Source: Anisakis pegreffii
Taxonomy: Eukaryota > Nematoda > Chromadorea > Rhabditida > Anisakidae
Length of the DNA stretch: 64,000 bases
Direction: 5' to 3'
Assembly (NCBI GenBank): GCA_035041965.1
Contig: JAPYMA010000563.1
Location: forward strand, 1 to 64,000
Shown here: positions 24,225 to 37,700 of the stretch, piece by piece
Layout of the letters: every line of letters starts with the position of its first letter
Position numbering within the stretch: position 1 is the first letter of the stretch
Notes under the pieces: model-generated
The model's database searches: none
Told to the model about the DNA's origin: nothing
Seen by the model: only the letters and a program-made list of their open reading frames with translations
Translations under genes and position numbers: made by a program

Positions 24225-25438
24225 TAGGGTTTGCAAAATGCCAACGTTTTTTCAATCCCGGGATCGGGATTTAATCCCGGGATCGAACAATTTTTGTAAT
24301 ATTGATGCGGGACATGTCCAAACACATTTTTTCGAACCAATATGTTCATGATCAATTAGAAACGAGTTAATTCAACAAATTATTGAATAAATTCGAGGAA
24401 CCAAATTATTCAAATTCAAATTAATATTTCATATAATGTTGCTAATGATCATGTCGTAAGGGCATACTGCATTTTTTATGCTAAGGCATCTTGTCTTCTC
24501 GGGTCTAAGCTAATAACAGTACACTTGCATGTGTAGATGAAATTCTTGACTCTCAAACACTGATTTGCAGTGCTTCAAGTCCATTTTCTCGCAGTATTAA
24601 CGTCAGGTGAATTCTGCCATTTCGGAAATTTCGATTTTTTACGAAAGAAATGCAGCGCATAAATTACATCATTCGAATTTTGAAAAGTTCAGAGTTTATC
24701 TAAAAAGTGAAAAAAAATCCGCAATGGATTTTCATCGAGCCATCGAGCACTTACATGTTTGATAATTTCGATCAGAGATCATGGAAATATACTTGATAGT
24801 TAAGCTTAAGATCCTTTTGAATGGAACAATTTCCCTCACTTCGACAGTGAATTCTCAGTGTGAGTGAACTCAGTGAGAGTTAATGTACATTTCGATCGGA
24901 TGAAAGTGTTTCCAAATAGCGAAGTAAAAAGACTTGCAGTCTTTAGAACATGCACTTGAATTAACATAGGCAATATTGATGCCGAAAAAATCGTGTTGGA
25001 GGAAACGACTCAAAATTTCGTTAAAATTTGTTGCTCTTGGTCCTTATTAGGAAATGTGATTGCCTCTGTTAGTCTACTTAGAAATGCACTCAGATGAGCG
25101 TGATATAAACCGATGAAGAGCAGCATAATCAGTTGAATATTTAATGAAATGTTACGTAAAAATTCATCGAGTTGTCGTTGATCATGTCATTCGTCCAATT
25201 TGCGTCCATTTCCTTAGGTATTCATCAATGATAGAGGGCTAATATCAAAAATGACTGCATATGAATGAGATGGGGATGATTAAGGCTTGCTTCAAGATGA
25301 GCATACTATCAAAATCCACGCAAATTGACCATTTTTTGACCAAACTGACCAAAATCAAATCCCGAAATCCCGTTTTTCAAAACGTAAATCTCGGGATCGA
25401 GATCAGAACTGAAATCGCGGGATCCCGTGCAAACCCTA
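24225..25438. mobile_element. Non-autonomous DNA transposon-like element, 1.2 kb
   Basis: The left end begins TAGGGTTTGCA, followed by repeated ATCCCGGGAT blocks (24255-24286). The right end is the inverse: CGGGAT blocks (25392-25427) and then TGCAAACCCTA ending at 25438. The CCCGGGAT-rich subterminal repeats are reminiscent of hAT-type ends. No transposase frame is present. The 8 bp on each side (GACTCGGC and TAAGTTAT) do not form a target duplication, so the exact ends may be off or the flank rearranged. The right end sits exactly where the ShKT duplication begins. Confidence 0.65.
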
Positions 25439-28400
25439 TAAGTTATCGTCTCATAAGTTATTGCAAAACAGATTCATTTTGAAAATATACTTATTCAGTG
25501 TGATAGGATAAATATTATACGTCTATAATAAAACCCTTGATATTCTCTGAAATCGGAATCATTGAACTCAATAATCAAAGCAATACAATGCAACAATAGT
25601 CCCTTTATCGATCATCAATTAAAACATTTGCCCAAATCGTGTCTTCATAATCAAATCCAAGATGTCCTTCACTCCAGTCAGAACCCAACTTGCCCCCAGC
25701 GGCAGTTCGTGGTGAACACTAATACTATTCGTCGGATTGGAGACCACTATAATAACGCCTGCTGATTAATGCATGTTTTGATAGTGCAATTTGTTATCGA
25801 GTGTAAATAATGAACTAACCATGTAATTGCTGCGCTTAAAATGACATGTAGGTGACTGACATCAAAATGAATCATGACCTATCTAAACGAACTCTTTAAT
25901 CGGCTCCAGGCATTATATGCTAATGATTTGAACCAGTAGATTGATACCAACTGATTCTAACAACGGAACATGTATCCGATGTTTGAGGGTCACTCAAGAT
26001 CGGCGTTGAATTTGGGTCCAATCAAAATTAAACATTCTGCTTGATGATCTATGCAGCTGATCACACATAGAACTAATCAACTGATCAATCAGATAACGAG
26101 TTATTTCCCAGCAATAGTCAAAAATTTACAGGTTAACTTAGCGAAACGTGATATTACCTCCACAACGACCACAAGTTTTTCGACAGATCTTCCTAGCATT
26201 TGGCGTCCCACAAGCGCCCATTTCCACCATCAACTCGCATCCTCCTCGTGCCGCATCGCGACATTCTCAAATTTTCATCTTTGTTCATTAATTAAGCCAT
26301 CCACACTTATTTCAAGTTTTCCTAAGTAAGGAATCAAATGTACTTTCAAAAATTGATATCATTTAGATAACAATGCTTCCGATCTCACCATTTTCTTTCA
26401 CGGATGACGCAACTTCATCAATACTTTTAGGCCCGATCATTAAGTACTTTTCAGCTGCTGAAAAACCAGACTTGATTGAATTGAACTGCATCGAAATCCT
26501 CTTGAGAAATTAACATTAAGAACAATGCTAAGTGAACTAAGTAAAGTCCACTCATCATGCCAACAATCGATCAATGGATACCGGTTTTCGACGGTTCTGT
26601 TGCTTGGTCCTCTTCGCTTGATTCCAATAACTTCATCAGTATCGGAGGCGGAGTGTTTCCTGAATTCAGTAAGTCATTAAAAAATACGATTGTCAATGTT
26701 GCATACATCTGATGAGATGCATACATCCGTAATAATAATTGAATGATAATAATCATATCTCTTCATCACATTGATAAATTGCTATGCAAATTTAATGTGC
26801 TATTAATCACTCATTGCATATCGGTTGTTTACTGTTCGCTGATCAACTTCTGCACAAAAACCACACGTTTTCTGACAGATCGAACGATCACTGATCTTCT
26901 CACACATATTCATGTTCAACACCATCGTGCAACCTCCTTTCGCTACGTCTTCGCACCCTTCTGAAACATTCATTGAGTGTTTGAATATCCCGCTAAGCAT
27001 ATCTTCTCAGTAGTTGGAACTCAAAATTCTTACAGTGCTCCTTGTTGGCGATTTAACTGCTAAAATCAAAGGTCAGTCAGTCAATCCGTTACTTATGCGA
27101 TACATTTATTTATCACAAAGATATTATAGGTTATTCGTTTGCTATTTGATGTTAATAGCATTTAATGACAAAATGATGAGCATGTTACTCTCATATTCAT
27201 CTTGGTATGTCGTACGAAAGCAAATGTGATTTGAATTTGGATCGAGCCATATTTTTTGATTGCTGCGATGATTATTTGAGTGAATGTTGAATATTTGCTC
27301 AGTCATCTATTTTTGTGGTTCTCGATGATGTATTTATTGAATCTTAGTCGCCACCAAAATTTTCAAACAGTTTGTCGAAATAGTAGCAATATTTTACTGC
27401 ATTACACAGATCGTGGAGGACTATACTGCGAATCCAAAAGAGAGTGTGTCGTATAGCAACAATTAAATTGCATCGATTACATGATGATTGATGCAAAAAT
27501 ACATATTAGCATCAGTCTGAAATGATCCAGTTCATATCAAATTCGGGTGAGAAGATCAATAAGATAAGGTATCTTACCGTATTCTGCATTTGCTTCAATG
27601 CTTGGAGCAATTGTTTGTGCATTTTGTGCGTCGCAGCCGCAAATAACTGAAAGTTTTAGAATTTTCATGTCTGAAAGCTTAGAAATAACCGGGAACATGC
27701 CTCTTGTCAAACCACTTCTATCATCAACCCACCAATTCTGTATCATATCCTATTTAGCGTTTGGCATTCCCCACTAACCTTTCCCTCTAAATACAACTCA
27801 TCTTAATTTTCCGATCGAATTATTTGTGATCACACGTGCACCAGTTTCATGTACAACTAAACAGAATCGATGAACTCCTTCTGAACGCATTACCAAACGC
27901 CCCGAAAGACCACCACTGCTCTACATCAACTCAAACACTATGATAAACTTAAACTCACCAAAACCTATTCAGTATCGATATCATTCAAAATCATCATCAT
28001 CTTACCACTAAATCATTAAATAATCTCACTCAACTATGTGATATCACTCACCCAGAAGAATCCAAGTGCTTATGGTGATTTGAATGATCGAACACATCCT
28101 ATAAAGAGACATGATAAAAAATTGTGAACGTTAAAGTCGTTAAGAGATTAATCATTCAACAATTTCAATTCCAAAAGAGTCATTTGTCGAATTCATCACG
28201 AACACATCCAGTTATGAGTACATTCAGTTCCTAATTACCAAGAATATGAAAATGTTCATAAGTTATTGGTTCCTGGAATGTAATCATGTCAGAACCTTGA
28301 TTGCTTCATTCAAAGGGAACACAAGTAAAAACACACAGGCCTACCAACAACTGCGCATGATGATGCATGAATGAAATTTAGATTGTAAATAATTTTGGAA

Positions 28401-29115
28401 ATTGGATCTCACAAAATAATTCAGTGGATGTGTTGGCATATGCTGCTTACCTGTTTCGTGGACAACTCCATCGGATAACATTGGATTAATCAATGAAACT
28501 ATTCACATTCGAATGTTATGTTAATTAGAGCATCACAAACTGTAATCAGTATCCCATCTGTATGTGAACGATTCTCCGTTAATTCCCTCAGATCAAAAAT
28601 CCATCCCATTGCGATCAAATAACAATATTCATTCAGAATATATCAATGAAGTAATAATAAATGTCCAGAATTATACATTATACAAGCAATTTTGTAGTAA
28701 ACTTCCTTTTTTATGATCTTGAAACTTTGTTCTGCATGGATGTCGTCTGAAGAAATATATCTCAATGTGTGACGAACATTCTGAAAGATAGTTAGCACTA
28801 AAATATTTTAAAAAGTGGGAAATTTAGGCCTTTAGTACGTTTAATTCTGGTTCACAGAAGACTATCGAAGTTTCTGGATTTGCCTACAGAACACGACTTG
28901 AGGTGAGATAAGTTCTCTCTGGAAAATATGTTCTTTAGCGAATATTCACTAATTTATCCGAAAATAATCCCGATTTGTATAAGGGTGCAGACACAATGAT
29001 TGACAGCATGTCCGAACATTTGATCTCCAGCAGAACAGTCATACCGAATAATTACACAGACGATTTCCGGTCATTAGTACTCTCAAATTTGATGCAAAAG
29101 TTTATTATATTTTGT
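25439..29115. repeat. Direct duplication, copy 1 (3.7 kb)
   Basis: This segment is repeated in the same orientation at about 31768-34779. The 28.0-28.9 kb part is nearly identical to 33.7-34.6 kb, while the outer parts are more diverged. About 714 bp (26835-27548) are absent from copy 2. Each copy carries one secreted ShKT-domain gene. Confidence 0.9.
25619..28112 (-). CDS. Secreted protein with two ShKT domains
   Basis: Six minus-strand exons join in phase: 28112-28052, 27646-27578, 26960-26848, 26630-26582, 26265-26158, 25761-25619. They encode 180 residues. Exon 1 plus the start of exon 2 form a signal peptide (MSLYRMCSIIQITISTWILL, then VICGCDAQ). Exons 3 and 5 each encode one six-cysteine ShKT module ending in the hallmark CxxTCGxC (CQKTCGFC and CRKTCGRC). 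The short linker LLESSEEDQATEPSKT lies between them. The last exon, an uncharged tail starting AGVIIVV, is the least certain. ShKT modules are common in secreted nematode proteins, including enzymes and surface or host-interaction proteins. No enzyme domain is present, so the role is unknown. Exon 3 may instead end at 26833. Confidence 0.75.
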
Positions 29116-29652
29116 TTAGTTAAGGCATTCAAGACTTTCAACTATTCAAGATTTAAGATGAATTAATGTATTAATTTCTTATTCTCAGCTAATATCAAAT
29201 AATAAATTAATTCCTCGTGGTAACTTCAAAATTAGGACTTTTTTTTCGAGAAGAATTTTCCTCATCAAGTCGAAATGGTTGATGCGTTTATATGTTATAT
29301 CCAATGGAGTGTATGATAACAACATGAGGAATGAGATAGCAGTAATCAAAGTATTATCTTAAGAAGTGAATGGAAGTTATATGATACTTAATTGATGATA
29401 TTCCCAAAAAACTGTTCAGTCAATGAACTGTTGTGTGTCTCTTTTATGCCATAGTTAAATGAATGTTTGATGTTTCGTTGTGTTGCGTTGAACGTATAAA
29501 TAATGAAGTCTCACTTTGACGCACTGAATCGCTAATGAAAATGTTTTGTCATTTGAATATGACGATTGTTTTCTAGGTTTTATTACAGTTTATATCCAAT
29601 CGCAAATCGTTCCACCAAAAGAATCAACTGTTCAAATCCGTCGACAGCTTCT
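29116..29652. other. Gap downstream of the cysteine-containing secreted gene
   Basis: About 540 bp, AT-rich, without a supported gene. Confidence 0.5.
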
Positions 29653-30695
29653 TCATTTGCGTACTCGTGCTTGATGTTCTGCACCAATAGGACGATCTTG
29701 AGGGAAACCGCAATGTACTTCCAGCGATACACTAGAATTTCTGCATTTGCCAGATCGCCACATATACCAGTGACCATCTAGAACGATAATCTTTGATCAG
29801 TTTCGAATCGCTAATGTGCTTATCGTTATTTATTCAGTGAGCATCAGCAAATCTAGATTATTCAAACAACGATGCCACGCATTCTAACTTCGTTTCATCG
29901 TGTTATAATTATACCACCGGACGCAGCCATAAACTGAATTCGGTACTTTCGAAATAACAGAATCTCGATCGGCTCCATCGCATTTTATATCGCAAACCGT
30001 GCGTTCCTCTTCTTCATCCACCGATCCTAGAATGTACGCAATCAGTTGAAATATGCAATCAAATTTGAGTTTCATCCAACTTCCACATGAAACAAAATAA
30101 TATGATTTCGACATAAACAAATTAGTTATACCTTCCGGTTTTCTGCCAGGATTCAAGTTCATCTGGATGCGATAATCCTCCTTGAAACAGTCCGTCTTGA
30201 TTTGGGTATCATTATTTGCAATTATCAATCGACATTCTGTCTCACTTGATGATGTTATTGCATTCAGTATCATACTTATATTTCGATTACCACATATCAA
30301 CGTTCTCTTCTCTTAAATATTCGACATCAAATGTCAGAAACGATGAAACTATTGAAAATGGTTGTTTCTGAACGCTACAAACATAATTACTCATTGGAGT
30401 GACATACTGAGATAAAGACTTGTATGACAACTACTAGCACTGCTTACATAGACACACCGTAAATCATTTAGAAGTACTTATCGAACTATTATTCAGCTTC
30501 TTTTACTGTTTTCATGAATATTTTGATGACATGTATCAAGTCAACGAAGGTATTCAAATTCTAAATTAACCAACCCCATCGAACAAGTTTCGTATAATCG
30601 ACTTTATATTCTGATTCGTTGTCACAAAACGTTCCTCCAACAAATAACACGAAGATGCTAGTTGAAAAATGTAATTTCATTCCTCTAAAATTCAT
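29653..30695 (-). CDS. Secreted cysteine-containing protein of unknown family
   Basis: Four minus-strand exons join in phase: 30695-30575, 30311-30132, 30026-29889, 29777-29653. They encode 187 residues. The N-terminus is a signal peptide (MKLHFSTSIFVLFVGG, then TFCDNES). The mature part contains about nine spaced cysteines, as in ETECRLI, TVCDIKCDGADR, VYGCVRWYNYNT, SGKCRNS and EVHCGFPQD, so disulfide bonds are likely. No known domain was recognised. It sits between the two ShKT duplicates on the same strand, in what looks like a small cluster of secreted-protein genes. In the last exon a longer alternative frame exists, but it breaks the phase and drops the cysteines. Confidence 0.7.
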
Positions 30696-31767
30696 GAGAT
30701 ATTAATATGAGAGACGACTGCTTTGATTCACATTTCCCGGTAAGCACTCTAAGTTCCCCTAGAATTACTTGAATTCAGATGTGCTTGAATCAATTCTCAT
30801 TCTTTTTCAATGCCTTTTAACCGCTCATATGCTTTTTTTTTCATAAAAACGATTGCCCTCCGTCTTTCTCTCGTTCCTGTCGTCTCATTTTACGTAATGC
30901 ACATCGTCCAATTCTCATTTCCTTCAACGTACTCTCTCATCACTTGTTCGACGCGTTCGGCAATGCGTCAGCAATATAATAGCATTCATCTTTATTTAGT
31001 AACCATCTAATCGAGTTTCAAGGATCATCAGACTCTCGGCTGATTTGCGTCAACTTATAAAATATATGTTATCGTTACAATACGAGTCCTATACTACCCA
31101 ATACTCGAAGAATATTCACTGCACCTCAATTTATCGCTCACCTTATTAGAACTACATTCAGTTAAATGCAAATGCGATGGAATACATCGAAATCACCTTA
31201 TAACATTGATAAGAGTCTAGTATCGTTTAGATAGAAACATCACCAAACAATAACAGTCTCCCACGTAGAAATTCGTTCAAGTATTTCGAAGCAATAATTT
31301 CCGGAAAAAATTGCACGGCATATTTATGGTGAAATGCCGGCCGCGTGCAGGTTCAATATACAAATCCATATAATTGATAAACAAATGGAAAGGAAAACAG
31401 TTGAAAGAAAACTAAATTTATATATCTCATCGAATAAAGTGAAATGGAACGAGATGCGCTGGATGAATGTGTGCAATATCAACTATGAACTGTTTCAAGG
31501 GACTGTCAACGACCCCATTCGAGTCATTTCACTAGATTTTCTTTATCTGCATGGTGATGATATGGAATGAATGTTACCGAATTCATCCTTCATCGCGTCA
31601 TCAATCAACCAAAACATCCCCCTCAAATAAACAATAACAAGTCAATCAACACCTTCATTTTCCATGTTTCTCTCTGTTCTTGACTTCGTTATTCTTAGAT
31701 TAGCAATTAATTATATTCAATACTGTTCTAACTGTTAAAGCAAACACCAACAACATCATAGAACCAA
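30696..31767. other. Intergenic region before duplication copy 2
   Basis: No gene was supported. The stretch 30790-30960 has C/T-rich motifs (ATTCTCATT) similar to MITE ends. A plus-strand frame at 31334-31570 has no domain or splice support. Confidence 0.45.
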
Positions 31768-34700
31768 TTTATCGTTATACAATTAAGTGAAAAACAGGTC
31801 CATCATGAAAATTTACTTATTCAATCTGATAGAATAAATATTATACGTTTGTAATGAAACCCTTGATATTCCCTGGAATTGAAAGTATCAAACTCAATAA
31901 TCAAAGCAATCAAACATACACCAATAGCCCCTTTATCGATCATCAACTAAAAATGTGCCCAAATATCAACTAAAAACAAATCTGCCCCCCACGACAATAA
32001 ACCAACACTGGTCGAATCCGAGGTATCCTTCACTGCAGTCAAAACTGTCATCAGTGACAGATTCTGCGAAAGAAGCAATAATAATCGTCGGAGTAGAGAT
32101 TACTATAATAACGCCTGCTGATTAAGGCATATTTTGACAGTGCAATTTGTTATCGAGTATAAATAATGATCTAACCATGTAATTACTGTGCTCAAAATGG
32201 GATGCAGCTAACTGGTATCAAAATGAATCATAACCTGTCTAAACGAACCTACCAATCGGCTCGAGGCATTATATGCTAATGATTTGTACCAGTACACTAA
32301 TACCAAGTGATTTTATTCGTTCAACTAACAACAGAATGCGTATCCGATGTTTGAGGATCACTCAAGATCGGCGTTAAATTTGGGAAAGCCAAAATTAAAG
32401 ATTTTGCTAGCTGATCTGTGCAGCTGATCGAACATAAAACTAGTCGACTGATCAATCAGATAGCGAGTTATTTTCCGGTAATAGTCAAAAATTTGCAGTC
32501 AAATTAACTTAGCGAAACGTGATATTACCTCCACAATGACCACAAGTTTTTCGACAGATCTTCCTAGCGTTTGGCGTCCCACAAGCATCCATTTCCACCA
32601 TCAACTCGCATCCTCCTCGTGCCGCATCGCGACATTCTCAAATTTTCATCTTTGTTCATTAATTAAGCCATCCACACTTATTTCAAGTTTTCCTAAGTAA
32701 GGAATCAAATGTGCTTTCAAAAATCGAAATCATTATGATAACAATGCTTCCGATCTCACCATCTTCCTGCAGGGATGACGCAAGTTTACCAATACTACCA
32801 GTCATGATCATGAAGTCGGAATCTCCAGTTGCTGGAAAATCAGATTTGAGTGAATTAAACCTGGTCGAAATCTACTTCAGAAACTAACAGTAAGAATAAT
32901 GCTAAATTAACTAAGTTCATCATGGCAACAATTGATCAATAGCTTATTGATGGATACCACCTGTTGGAGAATCCATTGCTTGGTCCCCTTCACTTGATTC
33001 CAATAACTTCATCAGTATCGGAGATCGGAGTGTTTCCTGAACTCAGTAAGTCATTAAAAATACGATTGTCAATGTTGCATACATCTGATGAGATGCATGC
33101 ATCCGTAATAATAATTGAATGATAATAATCATATCTCTTCATCACTTTGATAAATTGCTATGCACATTTAATGTGCTATTAATCACTCATTGCATATCGG
33201 TTGTTCACTCTTTGAGAAGATCAATAAGATAAGGTATCTTACCGTATTCTGTATTTGGTTCAATGCTTGGAGCAATTGTTTGTGCATTCTGTGCGTCACA
33301 GCCGCAAAGCACTGAAAGTTTTAGAATTTTCATGTCTGAAAGCTTAGAAATAACCGGGAACATGCCTCTTGTCAAACCACTTCTATCATCAACCCACCAA
33401 TCCTGCATCATATTCTATTTAGCGTTTGGCATTCCCCACTAACCTTTCCCTCTAAATACAACTCATCTTAATTTTGCGATCGAATTATTTGTGATCACAC
33501 GTGCACCAGTTTCATGTACAACTAAACAGATTCGATGAACTCCTTCTGAACGCATTACCAAACGCCCCGAAAGACCACCACTGCTCTACATCAACTCAAA
33601 CGCTATGATAAACATAAACTCACCAAAACCTATTCAGTATCGATATCATTCAAAATCATCATCATCTTACCACTAAATCATTAAATAATCTCACTCAACT
33701 ATGCGATATCACTCACCCAGAAGAATCCAAGTGCTTATGGTGATTTGAATGATCGAACACATCCTATAAAGAGACATGATAAAAAATTGTGAACGTTAAA
33801 GTCGTTAAGGGATTAATCATTCAACAAATTCAATTCCAAAGAGTCATTTGTCGAATTCATCACGAACACATCCAGTTGTGAGTACATTCAGTTCCTAATT
33901 ATCAAGAATATGAAAACGCTCATAAGTTATTGGTTCCTGGAATGTAATCATATCAGGAATTTGATTGCTTCATTCAAAGAGAACGCAACTAAAAACACAC
34001 AGGCCTACCAACAACTGCGTATGATGATGCATGAATGAAATTTAGATTGTAAATAATTTTGGAAATTGGATCTCACAAAATAATTCAGTGGATGTGTTGG
34101 CATATGCTGCTTACCTGTTTCGTGGACAACTCCATCGGATAACATTGGATTAATCAATGAAACTATTCACATTCGAATGTTATGTTAATTAGAGCATCAC
34201 AAACTGTAATCAGTATCCCATCTGTATGTGAACGATTCTCCGTTAATTCCCTCAGATCAAAAATCCATCCCATTGCGATCAAATAACAATATTCATTCAG
34301 AATATATCAATGAAGTATTAATAAATGTCCAGAATTATACATTATACAAGCAATTTTGTAGTAAACTTCCTTTTTTATGATCTTGAAACTTTGTTCTGCA
34401 TGGATGTCGTCTGAAGAAATATATCTCAATGTGTGACGAACATTATGAAAGATAGTTAGCACTAAAATATTTTAAAAAGTGGGAAATTTAGGCTTTTATT
34501 ACGTTTAATTCTGATTTACAGAAGATTATTGACGTTTCTGGATTTGCCGACAGAACACGACTTGAGGTGAGATAAGTTCTCTCTGTAAAATATGTTCTTT
34601 AGCGAATATTCACTAATTTATCCGGAAATAATCCCGAATTGTATAAGCGTACAGACAAAGTGGTTGGCAGCATGTCCGAACATTTGATCTCTAGCGGAAC

Positions 34701-34779
34701 GGTCATACCATATAATCACTCAGGCGATTTTGGGTCATCAGTACTCTCGAATTCGATGCAAACGTTTATTATATTTTGT
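31768..34779. repeat. Direct duplication, copy 2 (3.0 kb)
   Basis: It is homologous in the same orientation to 25439-29115 but lacks about 0.7 kb. The junction is at about 33206-33214. Confidence 0.9.
31966..33777 (-). CDS. Duplicate ShKT-domain gene lacking the first ShKT exon
   Basis: The signal-peptide exon (33777-33717) is identical in coding sense to copy 1, and the second exon (33311-33243) is near-identical. The second ShKT exon (32636-32529, ending CRKTCGHC) and a putative last exon (32117-31966) are present. The exon for the first ShKT domain is gone, lost with the ~0.7-kb missing block. The phases of the remaining exons still fit if the short linker exon (about 33001-32980) is skipped, giving 129 residues with one ShKT domain. 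Including the linker breaks the frame. The gene may therefore be a shortened functional paralogue or an early pseudogene. Confidence 0.6.
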
Positions 34780-37700
34780 GCTATCCATAGATGTGTCCAT
34801 CAATATCTTAAACATAATCGTACATCTCAATATTCCAAGATTGCAATGTGCAGGTCATATGTGCACTAAGGATCAGTCAGTGAAGCTTTCAGTTCTGTGC
34901 TTGCCCGACAAAGCCTGATCGTAACCACCAGAAAGGCATTGTAACCCATCATTTGAGAATTTGAATCGATATTGTTCAAATGCAGCTGATCGTCAACTTT
35001 TTATATTGTTCATCATCAGCACTAGTCGAACGGGGCGATGATGATTGGGAAAATTTGAGTTGGTGTTTTGTGTGCAATGCAACGTGAAGGATGAAAGATA
35101 TTTAGAAACAAAAACTTTTGAATGATACAAAGAATGAGAGCGATTAGAAGAGCTCTGACAAAAATGAAAGCTGAACCGAGAACGTCTGATTTTGATGAAT
35201 TCCCGACGAATGCTCAAAAATTTTCATCCATTTACTTTCCCATCATTATTTTCCCGTACTGTATGTAATTATTAGCATCATTGCTATTGTTCAGTCTTAT
35301 TGAATCGAGACGGATTCATTTCTAAACATCCTTGAAATAATCTAGCAACTTGTGAAATTATTGATTGGATTCGAAACATTGCATGTTTGTATTTGCAGTG
35401 TTGAACTAAACTTCACGATTCTTCCGTTCGTCGTTAAGCTGACAGTTTCGCTGTTTTTTGGCACAAATGCAACAAATACTTAGCAGGTTGCAAAAAATGG
35501 AGTCGAATCGATCTGTTCAAGAGCGAGTTGTCATTCTTTACGAGTTTCTCCCTTGATGCGCTTCATTCGAACGGATATCAACTCTTCTCAGCGCAATGAG
35601 AAAATGCCAAGCCTGAATCAATAAAAAAAAAGAGCTTTTCATAAAAAAGTTCCAAATGCGACTGAAGTGCTATTGCAAATACTCACCATGATAACTCAAC
35701 TGTTTCATATATTCGTTTCTTCAAGGTGAATTGTCGGGCGGTTGAATGTCAGTTGTAGACTGCGTGCAATATGTGCGTTTTTTTTCGATGGGAATTCGAT
35801 TGAAATTGTTTCCAGTTTCGAGTGACAGCTATACGTAAAGATGAATCTAAAAAATTGAAGAATTGTTTTACGTAAATTTTTGAATAATTGCCTCATCTCA
35901 AATTGATTCATCTGAGTTTAATATGAATAACTTTAAAATCCCCTCACACTGTTCCCTGTGACCAAATCTCAGTTCAGGACAATCAATTTGCGAATTCTCT
36001 ATTATCAATTTCTCAAGTTTGCGAATTTCTCCAGTCTCAGTTATGCTTGGTGAATAATCTTGCAACTTTGTTCAAATGATTGCTGGTTATCCCGATAGAA
36101 TAACCTCGTATAAAGGATATCCTCTCATACGATCTTTTCTATGTGCGTTTATTTGATCACACGATTACTAATGCAGATTTGAGAATGAAATTCCATCAGA
36201 GTGAGTGCATATGGCTTATTACTCAGCTGTAATTTTAGAAAAGTTCTGACAGATATTATGTATCCCGTCCCAAAAATGTCAATATAAAGGGTATGTGAAA
36301 TGAAGCACATTTTTGTGACTGCTTCAAATCGGTGATATGCACGTGATATGTGTGATAACGAGAATGTGCATGCAGTAGTTGAACTTATCGTATTATCCTC
36401 ATAAGTAAGCAGTTGCTATCGTGCATTCTTACTGAACTGCACGTCGTCGACGATTCTCCATTTCACTCATCCTCACCTCAATCTATCACAAAACAATGCA
36501 AACAAGCTTATCCTCATGTATCTGCTATTTATATCCATCCTCACATCAGTACACATTCAGACCAACTACCACTCAGAAACTATCTGCTTGTCCGATCGAC
36601 CGATAGTCTTATCGTATCGTCTCTTATCTTATTTTATCATATCATTCCACAAATGATCCAAATTCTCTTTTTCAACCGCTATTTTTTCCTGGTGGGAGTG
36701 GATCTTCTCTGAGTCTACTTCAACTATCGCTCTCAGCACGTCACTTATACATCATCCTCATTCAACACTCAGAAGACCTATGTCTGGATCGTCCGAGTTT
36801 AGAATGGATTCATTGCCTCCAAACGCTTCCACTTCACTACCTATTCTCTCCGGTTTATCTCCTCGATCTAGTGGCATTCTTATTCTACTTATTGATCCAG
36901 TCAACCTGGATTCCTTAAAAGATTTTGCATCCAGCAATAATGCGTAACTGGTAATCAGTCACACCGTGATTTCGGTGAATCGATGAAAATCAGTTTAAAA
37001 ATCAGTTATTGGCAATTCGATGAGATATCAATTGATTGAACTGACAACTTCCTCATTTGAGACCTTAAAATCTTCAACCAGATTCTTACTGATTTGAGGA
37101 TTCAGCTGCGTGGAATGAAATCCACGAATGGATTAATTACTTGAAGAATTGATTTAAAAGTGACCAGTTGATTTAAAAATGCTCCATAAGACAATGAATT
37201 TTTGCAGCACTCCGTTTTCTTTAACATTTCAGTTTCATTTCTGAAACCGTTGGTGTAATCTCATTGCAATCTCATTTGAAGAAATAAAATTCTTCACTTG
37301 TCAAACTTCTGATAAAATATGTTTTTGTCACATTGCATAATGTCATTATTACTTATGCTTGGTGAATTTTTTGCGATCAACTCAAATGCGACCAGCAGTT
37401 TTGTTCAGGTGTGTGCATTAATTAGTGATAATTCATTGTGATGATTTCATGGCCTGGGCATGTAACGTTGGCGGAATAAGACAATGAGAGGTAATGTGTG
37501 TGTGTGTGTGCAGATGGGGTGAGTTTAAATATCGGTTTTACCAGGCTTAAATAACACTCCTCATCGCTATGCAAAGAGGAGTGAAGTGCGGTTAGATCGA
37601 AACGTTGTTATCGATTGCAGTGTTGCTATTAGTTCGAGCTGGATGGTTTGAAATTATTTTTGATGCCTGAAACTTGTTTGTTACGTGCGTATTTCGATGT

